A stretch of DNA of 64,000 nucleotides from Actinomycetota bacterium (GCA_030019255.1 JASEFK010000009.1:1-64000), one strand, 5' to 3'. Shown: positions 26,701-35,508, numbered from the stretch's first letter. Notes: a model not told the origin generated them from the sequence alone. Program-made: numbers and translations.

Positions 26701-27134
26701 CTTAATCCAGTGAAGCTTTGCCCATCACCTGGTCTTTCGCTACGAAAAATTCTATCTGCCGTCCGGGATATCCTTTAAATCTCGGCCATGACCAGTTGAC
26801 AATTTAGTGGATATCATAAAATACTATATAGTCAATAATTATATCTATTTTGTTTTATCGTGTCCGGGCATGCACGTTCCCCCGGGAGGGCGTGAAAAGG
26901 CCGAGATTCTTAATTGCAGGATTCATGGCGGAGGAGGCTTGTGGTGTCGAGGGATGGATGTAAAACCTTTAGGAGGCAGGCAAATCCATGTCACGGTGAC
27001 GGAAGCGGCCGTAAACGCAGCCCGATCGGGACTTTTATTGGAAGAGGATTTGAAATCAGTGCATGATGTAGCGCATGGCAAACTTTATGAGAATAATATA
27101 ATGATTCGTTGTCAGTTTCGGGCAGGGAGGAAGG
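26701..27134. other. Divergent region and leader of the hdr-fdh cluster
   Basis: About 430 bases upstream of hdrC. The left third is AT-rich and contains TTGACA at 26796-26801. A perfect TATAAT lies at 27097-27102, 33 nt before the hdrC ATG, but the -35 region there is poor. A plus-strand frame is open from 26807 into hdrC in another phase. I regard it as chance. No known riboswitch core was recognised, though the leader is long enough for one. Confidence 0.4.
27097..27102 (+). promoter_or_regulatory. Candidate -10 element for the hdr-fdh operon
   Basis: Perfect TATAAT in an AT-rich pocket 32 nt before the hdrC start. The matching -35 position (around 27074-27079) reads CATGGC, so recognition would need help or another sigma factor. 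Confidence 0.35.
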
Positions 27135-27689
27135 ATGATAAGCGCGAGCGGATCCGGGCTGGAGAAGGAGATCGAAGCCCGCAGCGGCGAGAAGGTACGG
27201 CTCTGCTACCAGTGCGGTAAGTGCAGCACGGGGTGCCTCTTCAGCCCGGCCATGGACGTTCTTCCCCATCAGGCTATGAAACTGGTGCAGCTGGGGCAGC
27301 AGGATAGGCTTCTCGCCAGCCGCACCATCTGGATCTGCGCCTCCTGCGTCACCTGCACGGCCCGCTGTCCCAACGACATCGACGTGGCCCGGGTGATCGA
27401 TTCCCTGCGGGAGATGGCCCTGGAAGGAGGGGTGAAGCCCGCCGAGAAGAACATCCCCCTGTTCCACTACTGCTTCCTGGGCAACATCCAGGCCACGGGG
27501 AGGATAAGCGAGCCCGTGCTCATGGGGGCTTACAAGGCGCTGTCCGGAGACCTCTTCAGCGACCTCGGACTGGCGGTGGAGATGCTCCGCAAGGGCAAGA
27601 TAAGGCTCATCCCCAGCCTGGCGCGTGGACGCCGCGAGATCCGGCGCATCTTCCGGGAGAGCAGGAAGAAGGGAAGCGCGGGGGTGTGA
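27135..27689 (+). CDS. hdrC: Heterodisulfide reductase subunit C (HdrC)
   Basis: A 184-residue iron-sulfur protein with two CxxCxxCxxxC clusters, CYQCGKCSTGC and CASCVTCTARCP, carrying two [4Fe-4S] centres that wire HdrA to HdrB. The length and the ALEGGVKPAEKNIPLFHYCFL segment agree with HdrC. GGGAGGAAGG precedes the ATG. hdrB starts 7 nt after the stop and hdrA, mvhD and the formate dehydrogenase genes follow, so this is the first gene of the cluster. The protein is cytoplasmic, with no b-type haem or membrane segment. Confidence 0.9.
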   Translation: MISASGSGLEKEIEARSGEKVRLCYQCGKCSTGCLFSPAMDVLPHQAMKLVQLGQQDRLLASRTIWICASCVTCTARCPNDIDVARVIDSLREMALEGGVKPAEKNIPLFHYCFLGNIQATGRISEPVLMGAYKALSGDLFSDLGLAVEMLRKGKIRLIPSLARGRREIRRIFRESRKKGSAGV

Positions 27690-27696
27690 GCCGGGA

Positions 27697-28578
27697 ATGA
27701 GGACCTACAGTTATTACCCGGGTTGTTCCCAGCTCTCCTCGGCGGAGGAGTACGGGGATTCGGCGGTGAAAGTAGCCGGAGCCCTGGGCGTCCGGCTGGA
27801 GCCCCTCCCCGACTGGAGCTGCTGCGGCGCCTCCTCGGCCCACATGACCAACCATCTCCTCTCGGTGGCCCTCCCGGCACGGGACCTGGCCCAGGCGCGG
27901 GAGCTGGGGAAAGACCTGGTGGTGGTCTGCGCCGCCTGTTACCACAACCTGAGATCGGCCCGGGAGGAGCTCCTCCAGGATGAGGCGCTGGCCTCCCGGG
28001 TGGAGGAAATAATAGGTTCCGACCCCCGCTTTCGAGGCCGCATAGTCCACCTGCTGGACGTCATTTACGAGGAGGTGGGCCTGGAGGCCCTGCGGGAGAG
28101 GGTGGTCAATCCCCTCCGCGGGCTCAAGCCGGTCTCCTATTACGGGTGCCTCATGGCCCGTCCCCGGGGGATGATGGAGGGCGACAACCCCGACCATCCC
28201 ACCCGCATGGACGAGTTGCTATCCGCCCTGGGGGCGGAGGTGAAACCCTGGTCCTACAAGACCGACTGCTGCGGGGGAAGCCTCTCCCTCACCCGCACCG
28301 ACCTGGTGGTGGGGCTGGTGAACCGGCTCTTCGAGGCGGCGGAGGAGGCCGGCGCCGACAGCCTGGTCACCGCCTGCCCCATGTGCCTGGCCAACCTGGA
28401 GATGCGCCAGCGGGAGGGAAGGCTGCGTTTCGGCCATGAGCACGACCTCCCGGTATTCTTCTTCACCGAGCTCATCGGCCTGGCCCTGGGGATGGAGGAG
28501 GCGGAGGGCTGGCTTTCCAAGCACCTCCTGGACCCGCGGCCCCTCCTCTGGAGGACCGGGATACCCACGGGGGGATAG
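27697..28578 (+). CDS. hdrB: Heterodisulfide reductase subunit B (HdrB), two CCG domains
   Basis: A 293-residue catalytic subunit with two cysteine-rich CCG domains. The first comprises YYPGC (Cys10), WSCCGASSAH and VVCAACYHN. The second comprises SYYGC, TDCCGGSLSLTR and TACPMCLANLE. In methanogens these bind two noncubane [4Fe-4S] clusters that split a heterodisulfide. All expected cysteines are present. The natural substrate in a bacterium is unknown because CoM-S-S-CoB is not expected. The ATG at MRTYSYYPGC was chosen by homology, although the frame extends 24 codons upstream inside hdrC. Confidence 0.92.
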   Translation: MRTYSYYPGCSQLSSAEEYGDSAVKVAGALGVRLEPLPDWSCCGASSAHMTNHLLSVALPARDLAQARELGKDLVVVCAACYHNLRSAREELLQDEALASRVEEIIGSDPRFRGRIVHLLDVIYEEVGLEALRERVVNPLRGLKPVSYYGCLMARPRGMMEGDNPDHPTRMDELLSALGAEVKPWSYKTDCCGGSLSLTRTDLVVGLVNRLFEAAEEAGADSLVTACPMCLANLEMRQREGRLRFGHEHDLPVFFFTELIGLALGMEEAEGWLSKHLLDPRPLLWRTGIPTGG

Positions 28579-28580
28579 GG

Positions 28581-31500
28581 ATGGCGGAACGGGAAAAGAG
28601 GATGGAAAAACACCCCGGAGGACCTGGAGGCAAGAGCCCCCTGGGTTCGGTGATGGTGGTGGGCGGTGGCGTGGGCGGCATCCAGGCCTCCCTGGAGCTC
28701 TCCGGGTTGGGCTACCGCGTGTACCTGGTGGAGTCCTCCCCCTCCATCGGCGGGGTCATGGGCATGCTGGACAAGACCTTCCCCACCAACGAGTGCTCCA
28801 TGTGCATCCTCTCCCCCAAGATGGTGGAGGTGGCCTCCGACCTGAACATCGAGGTCATCACCCTGGCCGACGTGCTCTCCGTGGAGGGGGAGCCGGGAGA
28901 AATGCGGGTGCGGCTGCGCCTGCGGCCCCGCTACGTGGAAGTGGATAAATGCACCGGGTGCGGGGACTGTACCGCCAAGTGCCCGGTGAAGATACCCGAC
29001 CCTTATAACGCTAACCTGAACACCACCCGGTGCATCCGGGTGCCCTTTCCCCAGGCGGTCCCCGGGGCAGCGGTCATCGAGGGCACGGTCTGTCGCTACC
29101 TCACCAGGGGGAAGTGCGGCAACTGCGTGAAGGTATGCCAGGCGGGAGCCGTGAACTTCGAGGACCGGGAGCGGGAGGAAACCCTCGAGGTGGGGATGGT
29201 GATCGCCGCCCCCGGCTATCGTCCCTTCGACGCCTCCCGGAAGACGGAGTACGGGTACGGAATATATCCCAACGTGGTCACCTCCCTGGAGTTCGAGCGT
29301 ATCCTGGGGGCCAACGGCCCCACTCAGGGACACGTGGTCCGGCCCTCCGACGGGCGGGAGGTAAGGAAGCTGGCCTTCATACAGTGCGTGGGGTCCAGGG
29401 ACGTGACCGTGGGCAACGGGTACTGCTCCAGCGTGTGCTGCATGTACGCCACCAAGCAGGCCCTCATCGCCAAGGAGCACCTCCCCTCCATCGAGCCCAC
29501 CATCTTCTTCATCGACCTGCGAGCCTACGGGAAGGACTTCGAGAAGTACTACACGGGAGCGGAGTCGCGCCACGGCGTTCGCTACGTGCGGGGGCTGATC
29601 TCCGGGATACGGGAGAAGCAGCGCACCAAGAACCTGCTCCTGCGCTACCTGGATGGCGGGGGGCGCATGCGGGAGGAGGAGTTCGACCTGGTAGTTCTTT
29701 CCATCGGCCTGGAGGCACCCTGCGGGCTGGCCGAGGGGTTGGGCCTGGAGGTAAACGAATACGGATTCGCCCGCTCGGACCCCTTTTTGCCCGTCCTCTC
29801 CTCGCGCCCGGGAATCCTGGTCTGCGGGGCCGCCCAGGAGCCCAAGGACATCCCGGACACGGTGACCCAGGCCACGGCGGCGGCGGGGGTGGCTTCCCTT
29901 GAGCTGCACCAGGCCCGGGGGACCCTGCTTACCCGCCGCGAGCATCCCCCGGAGAGGGACGTGCGCGGGGAGGAACCCCGGGTGGGGGCCATAATCTGCC
30001 GCTGCGGGTCCAACATCGGGGGCTTCGTGGACGTGCCCGCGGTGGTGGAATACACCCGCACCCTTCCGGGAGTGGTCTTCGCCGAGGAGAGGCTTTACGC
30101 TTGTTCCCAGGACGCCCAGGAGTGGATACGCCAGGCGGTGGAAGAGCACCGATTGAACCGCCTGGTGGTGGCCTCCTGCACCCCGCGTACCCACCAGCCC
30201 CTCTTCCGGGAGACCTTGCGCTCGGCGGGGATAAACAAGTACCTCTTCGAGATGGCCAACATCCGGGAGCACTGCTCCTGGGTGCACATGCGGGAGCCGG
30301 ACCGGGCCACCCGCAAGGCCAAGTACCTGGTGAGGATGGCCGTGGAGAAGGCCAGGCGCCTGGAGCCCCTGGCGGAGGGGGAGAGCGAGGTCATCCCCCG
30401 CGCCCTGGTCATCGGGGGAGGGGTGGCGGGGATGAACGCCGCCCTGCACCTGGCCGGTTCCGGCTTCCCGGTCTACCTGGTGGAAAAGGAGGACGAGCTG
30501 GGCGGCCTGGCGCGCAACGTGCATTTCGACTACCGGGGCGAGGATGTGCAGGCCTACCTCCGGGACCTGGTGGAAAAGGTGAAACGGGAGGAGCTCATCA
30601 CCGTCTTTACCGGGCACCGGGTGGTGGACGTCTCCGGTTTCGTGGGCCAGTTCCGCACCCTCATCCGCGACGGCGAGGGGCGGGAAACCCTACTGGAGCA
30701 CGGGGCGGTCATCGTGGCCACCGGCGGCGGGCGGTACCAGCCCACCGAGTACCTTTTCGGGGAGGACGACCGCGTTCTCACCCAGTGGGACCTGGAGGCC
30801 AGGCTGGCCTCCCGGGACCCGGGGCTGCGGGATCTCAGGCGCGTGGTCATGATCCAGTGCGTGGGCTCGCGGGACGAGGAGAGACCCTACTGCTCCAAGG
30901 TCTGCTGCACGGAGGCGGTGAAGAACGCCCTGGCCCTGAAGGAGCTGAACCCGGGGGTGGATGTATTCGTCCTCTACCGGGACGTGCGCACCTATGGGTT
31001 CAGGGAGGACCTCTACCGGAAGGCCCGGGAGGCCGGGGTGGTCTTCCTGCGCTTCGATGACCAGGTACGACCGCGGGTGACGCGCTCCGAAGGGGCCCTG
31101 CGGGTCACCGTCCCGGAGGCGGGGCTGGGCGAGGAGGTGACCGTGGACGCCGACCTGGTGGTCCTCTCCGTGGGCATCGTGGCCAACCCGGACAACGCCG
31201 AGTTGGCCCCCATGCTCAAGGTCCCCCGCAACGCGGAAGGTTTCTTCCTGGAGGCGCACATGAAGCTGCGCCCGGTGGACTTCGCCACCGACGGCGTTTT
31301 CGTGTGCGGCCTGGCCCATGCCCCCAAGTCCATCGAGGAGTCCGTGGCCCAGGCGGCTGCCGCGGCGGCGCGGGCGGAGTCCGTGCTGTGCAGGGAGAAG
31401 ATAATCACCGAGGGCGTGGTGGCCGTGGTGGAGGAGGAGAAGTGCTCCGGGTGCGGCATCTGCGTGCGACTGTGCCCCTTCGAGGCGGTGACCCTGGACC

Positions 31501-31655
31501 GGGAGAGAAGGAAGGCCTCCGTCAACCCCTCCCTGTGCAAGGGTTGCGGAACGTGCACCGCGGCCTGCACGGCGGGGGCCAGCAGGCTGCAGGGGTTCCG
31601 GTCCGACCAGATATGCGAACAGATTGAGGCGGCGGCCACCGCCTGGGAGGGTTGA
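28581..31655 (+). CDS. hdrA: Extended heterodisulfide reductase subunit A (HdrA), two flavin modules
   Basis: A 1024-residue flavoprotein, against about 650 for a standard HdrA. Residues 1-470 hold one FAD-binding module (GGGVGGIQASLEL near 30), NECSMCILSPKM near 73 and a ferredoxin-like CTGCGDCTAKCP near 123. Residues about 470-1024 look like a complete canonical HdrA. They start with ICRCGSNIGGFVDV, the N-terminal cluster domain, followed by a second FAD motif (GGGVAGMNAALHL near 610), CSKVCCTEAVKNA and two C-terminal [4Fe-4S] motifs (CSGCGICVRLCP, CKGCGTCTAAC). HdrA is where flavin-based electron bifurcation occurs in methanogens. The duplicated flavin module implies either two flavin sites or a structural spare. 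hdrB ends 2 nt before it. Confidence 0.92.
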   Translation: MAEREKRMEKHPGGPGGKSPLGSVMVVGGGVGGIQASLELSGLGYRVYLVESSPSIGGVMGMLDKTFPTNECSMCILSPKMVEVASDLNIEVITLADVLSVEGEPGEMRVRLRLRPRYVEVDKCTGCGDCTAKCPVKIPDPYNANLNTTRCIRVPFPQAVPGAAVIEGTVCRYLTRGKCGNCVKVCQAGAVNFEDREREETLEVGMVIAAPGYRPFDASRKTEYGYGIYPNVVTSLEFERILGANGPTQGHVVRPSDGREVRKLAFIQCVGSRDVTVGNGYCSSVCCMYATKQALIAKEHLPSIEPTIFFIDLRAYGKDFEKYYTGAESRHGVRYVRGLISGIREKQRTKNLLLRYLDGGGRMREEEFDLVVLSIGLEAPCGLAEGLGLEVNEYGFARSDPFLPVLSSRPGILVCGAAQEPKDIPDTVTQATAAAGVASLELHQARGTLLTRREHPPERDVRGEEPRVGAIICRCGSNIGGFVDVPAVVEYTRTLPGVVFAEERLYACSQDAQEWIRQAVEEHRLNRLVVASCTPRTHQPLFRETLRSAGINKYLFEMANIREHCSWVHMREPDRATRKAKYLVRMAVEKARRLEPLAEGESEVIPRALVIGGGVAGMNAALHLAGSGFPVYLVEKEDELGGLARNVHFDYRGEDVQAYLRDLVEKVKREELITVFTGHRVVDVSGFVGQFRTLIRDGEGRETLLEHGAVIVATGGGRYQPTEYLFGEDDRVLTQWDLEARLASRDPGLRDLRRVVMIQCVGSRDEERPYCSKVCCTEAVKNALALKELNPGVDVFVLYRDVRTYGFREDLYRKAREAGVVFLRFDDQVRPRVTRSEGALRVTVPEAGLGEEVTVDADLVVLSVGIVANPDNAELAPMLKVPRNAEGFFLEAHMKLRPVDFATDGVFVCGLAHAPKSIEESVAQAAAAAARAESVLCREKIITEGVVAVVEEEKCSGCGICVRLCPFEAVTLDRERRKASVNPSLCKGCGTCTAACTAGASRLQGFRSDQICEQIEAAATAWEG

Positions 31656-31682
31656 GGGTCGTATAGGCGGCGAGGTACGGAG

Positions 31683-32189
31683 ATGGCGGAGACGGAGAAG
31701 AAGCAAGGTGAAGAAGGACGGGGTTCCACGGACGACGTCCGCATCCTGGCCTTCCTGTGCAACTGGTGTTCCTACGCCGGGGCGGACCTGGCCGGGGTCT
31801 CCCGCCTGCAATATCCACCCAACGTCCTGGACGTGCGGGTGATGTGCACGGGGACCATCAGCCCCTACTTCGTGGTCAAGGCCTTCCAGGAGGGCATGGA
31901 CGGGGTGCTCATCGCCGGATGCCACATAGGGGACTGCCACTACCTGAAAGGGAATTACATGACCGCCAAGCGCTTCCTGGTGCTGCGCGAGGCCCTCAAG
32001 TTCCTGGGGCTGGAGGAAAGGCGCCTGCGCCTGGAGTGGATTTCCGCGGCGGAGGGAGAGAAGTACGCCGAGGTGGTGCGCTCCTTCACCGAGCAGGTCA
32101 AGGCCCTGGGGCCCTCGCCCCTGCGCCGGAAACCAGTGCGCCGGGGAAGGGAGGCGGGGGAGCGGGCTGAACGGAGGGCCGCATGGTAA
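31683..32189 (+). CDS. mvhD: MvhD/FlpD-type [2Fe-2S] electron adaptor
   Basis: A 168-residue protein that links a hydrogenase or formate dehydrogenase to HdrA. AFLCNWCSYAGADLAGV, VRVMCTGTISPYFVVKAF and AGCHIGDCHYLKGNY supply the conserved cysteines of the [2Fe-2S] adaptor. All are ordinary cysteines, with no selenocysteine variant here. The last 35 residues are basic and low-complexity. GAGGTACGGAG precedes the ATG, 27 nt after hdrA. In this locus it most likely docks the formate dehydrogenase module. Confidence 0.92.
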   Translation: MAETEKKQGEEGRGSTDDVRILAFLCNWCSYAGADLAGVSRLQYPPNVLDVRVMCTGTISPYFVVKAFQEGMDGVLIAGCHIGDCHYLKGNYMTAKRFLVLREALKFLGLEERRLRLEWISAAEGEKYAEVVRSFTEQVKALGPSPLRRKPVRRGREAGERAERRAAW

Positions 32190-32371
32190 AACATGGCAAA
32201 GGGAGGAGGCGCCGAAGAACGCCGGGGATGGGGTTCCCCCTCCGGATCTGGTGCGGCCTGGGGAGCGGTCACGGATGGAGGGACCGGAGGAACCCGGCGG
32301 GGGACAGGTTCTGGCGCTCCGGGGCGAGCGGTGGAGGTTGAAGCGGAGAGGAGTACATAAGCGGTCGGATC

Positions 32372-33190
32372 ATGGAAGGATTGAAATCCCTGGTAAGGAA
32401 GAAACTGGAAGAGGGTGCGGACGCCTTCCTCTGCCTGGTGGAGGAGGAGGGAAGTCCCCTCCCGGCTTTGATCACCGATCCCGGTTCCCCGCAACTGGAA
32501 CGGCTGACGCTGGGCGACACGCGGTATCCCCTGGGGAGGCTCCTCGTCGAGCTCCTGCGGGAATACCCGGAGCGACGCTTTGCCGTCCTGGTGCGGGGCT
32601 GCGACGAGCGCGCCCTGGTGGAGCTGGCCAAGCTGGAGCAGGTGGACCTGGACCGGGTGGAGCTGGTGGGCCTGGCCTGCACGGAGGAGGAGGCTAGGGC
32701 CTGCGGTTGCCGGCAGCCCTATCCCGGCCGGGTGGACCTGGGGGAGAGGGCGGAGCCGGCACCCTCCCGCGAGGTCATCGAGGAGGCGGAGTCCCTGCCC
32801 GACCCCGAGCGCCTGCGCTTCTGGGAGGAACACTTCTCCCGGTGCATCAAGTGCTACGGGTGCCGCAACGTATGCCCCATGTGTTTCTGCGAGGACTGCG
32901 CCCTGGAGAACCCGCAACTGGTGGAACCCGGTGTTATCCCGCCGGAGTTCCCTTCCTTCCACCTCGTAAGGGCCCTGGACATGGCGGGGCGTTGCGTTGA
33001 CTGCGGCCTGTGCGAGGAGGCCTGCCCGGCGGGGATACCGCTGCGCGCTATCTACCGGAAGATGCAGGAGGTCATGGAGGAGCGTTTCGGGTACCGCCCG
33101 GGCGAGGACCCGGATCGGAGAAACCCCCTGAGCGAACTGGGCACCGAAGAAGAAATCAAAAAGATCATGGGGTCAGATCTTGAATTTTGA
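32372..33190 (+). CDS. FdhB/FrhB-like iron-sulfur subunit of formate dehydrogenase, short form
   Basis: A 272-residue protein. VLVRGCDERALVELAKLEQV and DRVELVGLACTEEEARACGC resemble the FrhB/FdhB N-terminal domain. Two [4Fe-4S] motifs follow, CIKCYGCRNVCPMCFCEDC (about 168-186) and CVDCGLCEEACPAGIP (about 209). F420-linked FdhB proteins run to about 380 residues, so the usual C-terminal part is missing and F420 binding is doubtful. It probably passes electrons from FdhA to MvhD or to a nicotinamide/ferredoxin partner. The last codons (GSDLEF and the stop) are encoded by a REP-like repeat. The start lacks a well-placed ribosome site. Confidence 0.75.
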   Translation: MEGLKSLVRKKLEEGADAFLCLVEEEGSPLPALITDPGSPQLERLTLGDTRYPLGRLLVELLREYPERRFAVLVRGCDERALVELAKLEQVDLDRVELVGLACTEEEARACGCRQPYPGRVDLGERAEPAPSREVIEEAESLPDPERLRFWEEHFSRCIKCYGCRNVCPMCFCEDCALENPQLVEPGVIPPEFPSFHLVRALDMAGRCVDCGLCEEACPAGIPLRAIYRKMQEVMEERFGYRPGEDPDRRNPLSELGTEEEIKKIMGSDLEF

Positions 33191-33206
33191 TACCCCCCCG
33201 GGTATC
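33169..33206 (+). repeat. RAYT-associated REP-like repeat, copy 1
   Basis: Begins GGGGTCAGATCTTGAA and continues TTTTGATACCCCCCC then GGGTATC. GATACCC and GGGTATC form a hairpin. The last coding bases and TGA stop of the fdhB-like gene lie inside it. The same sequence recurs at 35303 in direct orientation and at 36363 inverted. Confidence 0.9.
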
Positions 33207-33256
33207 GAGGGATGAAAAACCGGTATGAGGACCAACGTAGAGACGAGGTAGATTCG

Positions 33257-35317
33257 ATGGCGGACAAGGAGATCGATTTCCGGATGGTGCCCTCCACCTG
33301 CGTGTACTGCGGGACGGGATGCGGGGTGCTCCTGCGGGCGAGCAACGGCCGCCTGACGGGGACCCTTCCCCAGAAGGACCATCCCGTGTCGCGCGGGACC
33401 CTCTGCATCAAGGGATGGGCGGTTCACGAGTTCGTGCACAGCCCGCGCCGCCTAACCCGACCCCTGGTACGCCGGAACGGTGAGCTGGTGGAAACGGACT
33501 GGAATACGGCGCTCCAGGTGGTGGTGGAGGGATTGCAGAAGGCACGGGATGAACACGGTCCGGACGCCGTGGGCTTTCTGGCCTCCGCCCGTTGCACCAA
33601 CGAGGAGAACTACCTGCTCATGAAGCTGGCCCGCGCGGTGGTCGGCACCAATAACGTCGACCACTGCGCCCGGTTATGACACGGCCCCACGGTCGCCGGT
33701 CTGGCGACGGCGCTGGGCAGCGGGGCCATGACCAACTCCATCCAGGACCTGGAGGAGGCGGAGGTAATCCTGGTGGTGGGCTCCAACATCACCGAGCAGC
33801 ATCCCATCATCGGAGAGAGGATACTTTCCGCGATGAGGAAGGGGACCAGGCTCATAGTCATCGACCCCCGCTCCATCCACCTCAGCCGCTTCGCCCAAGT
33901 CTACCTACGCCCGCGACCGGGTACCGAGGTGGCCTACCTCAATGGCCTGGCCAGGGTCGTGCTGGAGGAGGGGCTGCAGGACAACGAGTTCATCGCCTCC
34001 CGGACCGAGGGCTTCGAGGAGTTCCGGAGGGCGGTGGCCGAATACACCCCCGAGCGGGTGGAGGAGATATCCGGGATCCCGGCTGCGGACCTGGTGGAGG
34101 CGGCCCGCCTTTACGGGAGCGCGGACAGGGCGGCCATCGTCTACTGCATGGGGATCACCCAGCACGTCGCCGGCACGGACAACGTCCTGGCCGTGGCCAA
34201 CCTGGCCCTGCTCACCGGCAACATTGGCAGGCCGGGCACGGGGGTCAATCCCCTGCGGGGCCAGAACAACGTCCAGGGGGCATGCGACATGGGTGGCCTC
34301 CCCAACGTGTTCACCGGCTACCAGAAAGTGGAGGACGAGGAGGCGGCGCGCAGGTTCGAGGCCGCTTGGGGAGTGGAAGGGCTTTCCAGGAAGCCGGGGC
34401 TCACGGTGGTGGAGATGACCGAGGCGGCCGCCCGGGGCGACCTGCGGGCCATGTACATCATGGGAGAGAATCCCATGGTCTCCGACCCGGACGTCAACCA
34501 CGTGCGGGAGGCCCTGTCCAGGCTGGATTTCCTGGCCGTGGCGGACATCATGGACAACGAGACCCTGCGCTACGCCCACGTGGCGCTTCCCGCCGCCTCC
34601 TTCGCCGAGAAGGAGGGGACTATCACCAATACCGAGCGCAGGGTGCAGAGATTACGAAGGGCCGTGGAGCCTCCGGGAGAGGCCCGTCCGGACTGGGAGA
34701 TAATCTGCGAGCTGGGAAGGCGTATGGGAGGGGGCGGTTTCGATTTCGCTTCCCCGGAGGAGGTCTTCGAGGAGATAAGGATGGTGACCCCCAGCTACGC
34801 GGGGATGACCTACCGGCGGCTGGGTACGCGGGGACTGCAGTGGCCCTGTCCCACCGAGGACCATCCCGGGACGCCCATCCTTCACGTGGAAAGTTTTCCC
34901 ATCGGGAAGGGGAGGTTCACCCCGGTGACCTACCGCCCACCGGCCGAGGTGCCGGACGAGGAGTACCCCTTCATCCTCACCACGGGGCGCATCCTTTTCC
35001 AGTATCACACGGGGACCATGACCAGGCGCTCACCTTCCTTGGTGAAGGAAGTGGACCGCCCCTTCGCGGAAATAAACCCCGAGGACGCGGAGGAGCTGGG
35101 AATCGTCGACGGAGGACGCGTCGTCCTTTCCTCGCGCCGGGGCAGCGTGGAGGTGGAGGCCCGGGTAACCGACCGGGTGGGGAGGGGCGTGGTCTTCATG
35201 CCCTTCCACTTCGCCGAGGCGGCGGCCAACGTCCTGACCATCGCCGCCCTCGATCCCGTGGCCAAGATCCCCGAGCTCAAGGTCTGCGCCGTCAAGGTAC
35301 AAGGGGTCAGGTCTTGA
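33257..35317 (+). CDS. fdhA: Formate dehydrogenase catalytic subunit FdhA, selenocysteine-containing (UGA at 33677-33679 read as Sec141)
   Basis: Read through one in-frame TGA, the product is 686 residues, the normal length for a soluble bis-MGD (Mo or W) formate dehydrogenase. The N-terminus has TCVYCGTGCG plus CIKGW for a [4Fe-4S] cluster. The TGA falls in DHCARL-U-HGPTVAGLATAL, exactly the Sec site of FdhF/FdhA proteins (Sec140 in E. coli FdhF). Homology continues uninterrupted on both sides in the same frame, with NPLRGQNNVQGACDMG, MGENPMVSDPD and a C-terminal molybdopterin-binding domain. The ATG at MADKEIDFRM follows GACGAGG. An ATG 15 codons upstream lies directly after repeat copy 1. 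The 3' end and stop are inside repeat copy 2. It is the electron-input subunit of the Hdr-MvhD module. Confidence 0.93.
33680..33710 (+). promoter_or_regulatory. Candidate bacterial SECIS hairpin in fdhA
   Basis: Twelve nt after the UGA a perfect 6-bp stem GTCGCC/GGCGAC (33692-33697 with 33703-33708) closes a GGTCT apical loop. The loop begins 18 nt after the UGA, inside the distance bacterial SelB requires, and it has the G-U found in many SECIS loops. An outer GGCCCC/GGGGCC pairing (33683-33688 with 33721-33726) could extend the structure. Confidence 0.75.
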
Positions 35318-35342
35318 ATTTTGATACCCCCATGGGTATATC
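35303..35342 (+). repeat. RAYT-associated REP-like repeat, copy 2
   Basis: Same orientation as copy 1, starting GGGGTCAGGTCTTGAATTTT with the hairpin GATACCC-CCAT-GGGTATA. The fdhA stop codon TGA lies within it (35315-35317). With copy 1 it brackets fdhA as direct repeats, and with copy 3 it brackets the transposase remnant as inverted repeats. Confidence 0.9.
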
Positions 35343-35508
35343 TTGTTCCTCGCGATAAACCTGATTTCTCGTTTGCGGGTATTTTTATCTCGGATGGCCG
35401 GTCACTTGACTGAATGTATAAAGTATATTAAGTTATAAAACATTAATAATATAAATAATATAACAATATGGTATTAGATTTACTGAACTATCGGATCGAA
35501 TAACTCCC
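35343..35508. other. AT-rich spacer before the transposase remnant
   Basis: A stretch dominated by A and T (35405-35490), in sharp contrast with the surrounding DNA, consisting of runs such as TTAATAATATAAATAATATA. It probably arrived with the element or marks its decayed promoter. No gene is supported. Confidence 0.5.

Noticed and set aside
26807-27220. Plus-strand 137-codon frame running into hdrC
   Set aside because: It overlaps the start of hdrC in another phase, lacks a ribosome site and changes composition abruptly, so it is probably chance in an AT-rich leader.
28254-30617. 787-codon minus-strand frame across hdrA
   Set aside because: Antisense shadow of hdrA with low-complexity Gly/His/Leu composition and no motif.
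33677-33679. The TGA in fdhA as a nonsense mutation or pseudogene sign
   Set aside because: The frame continues without shift, homology is intact on both sides, the position is the family's Sec site, and a hairpin of the right kind follows.
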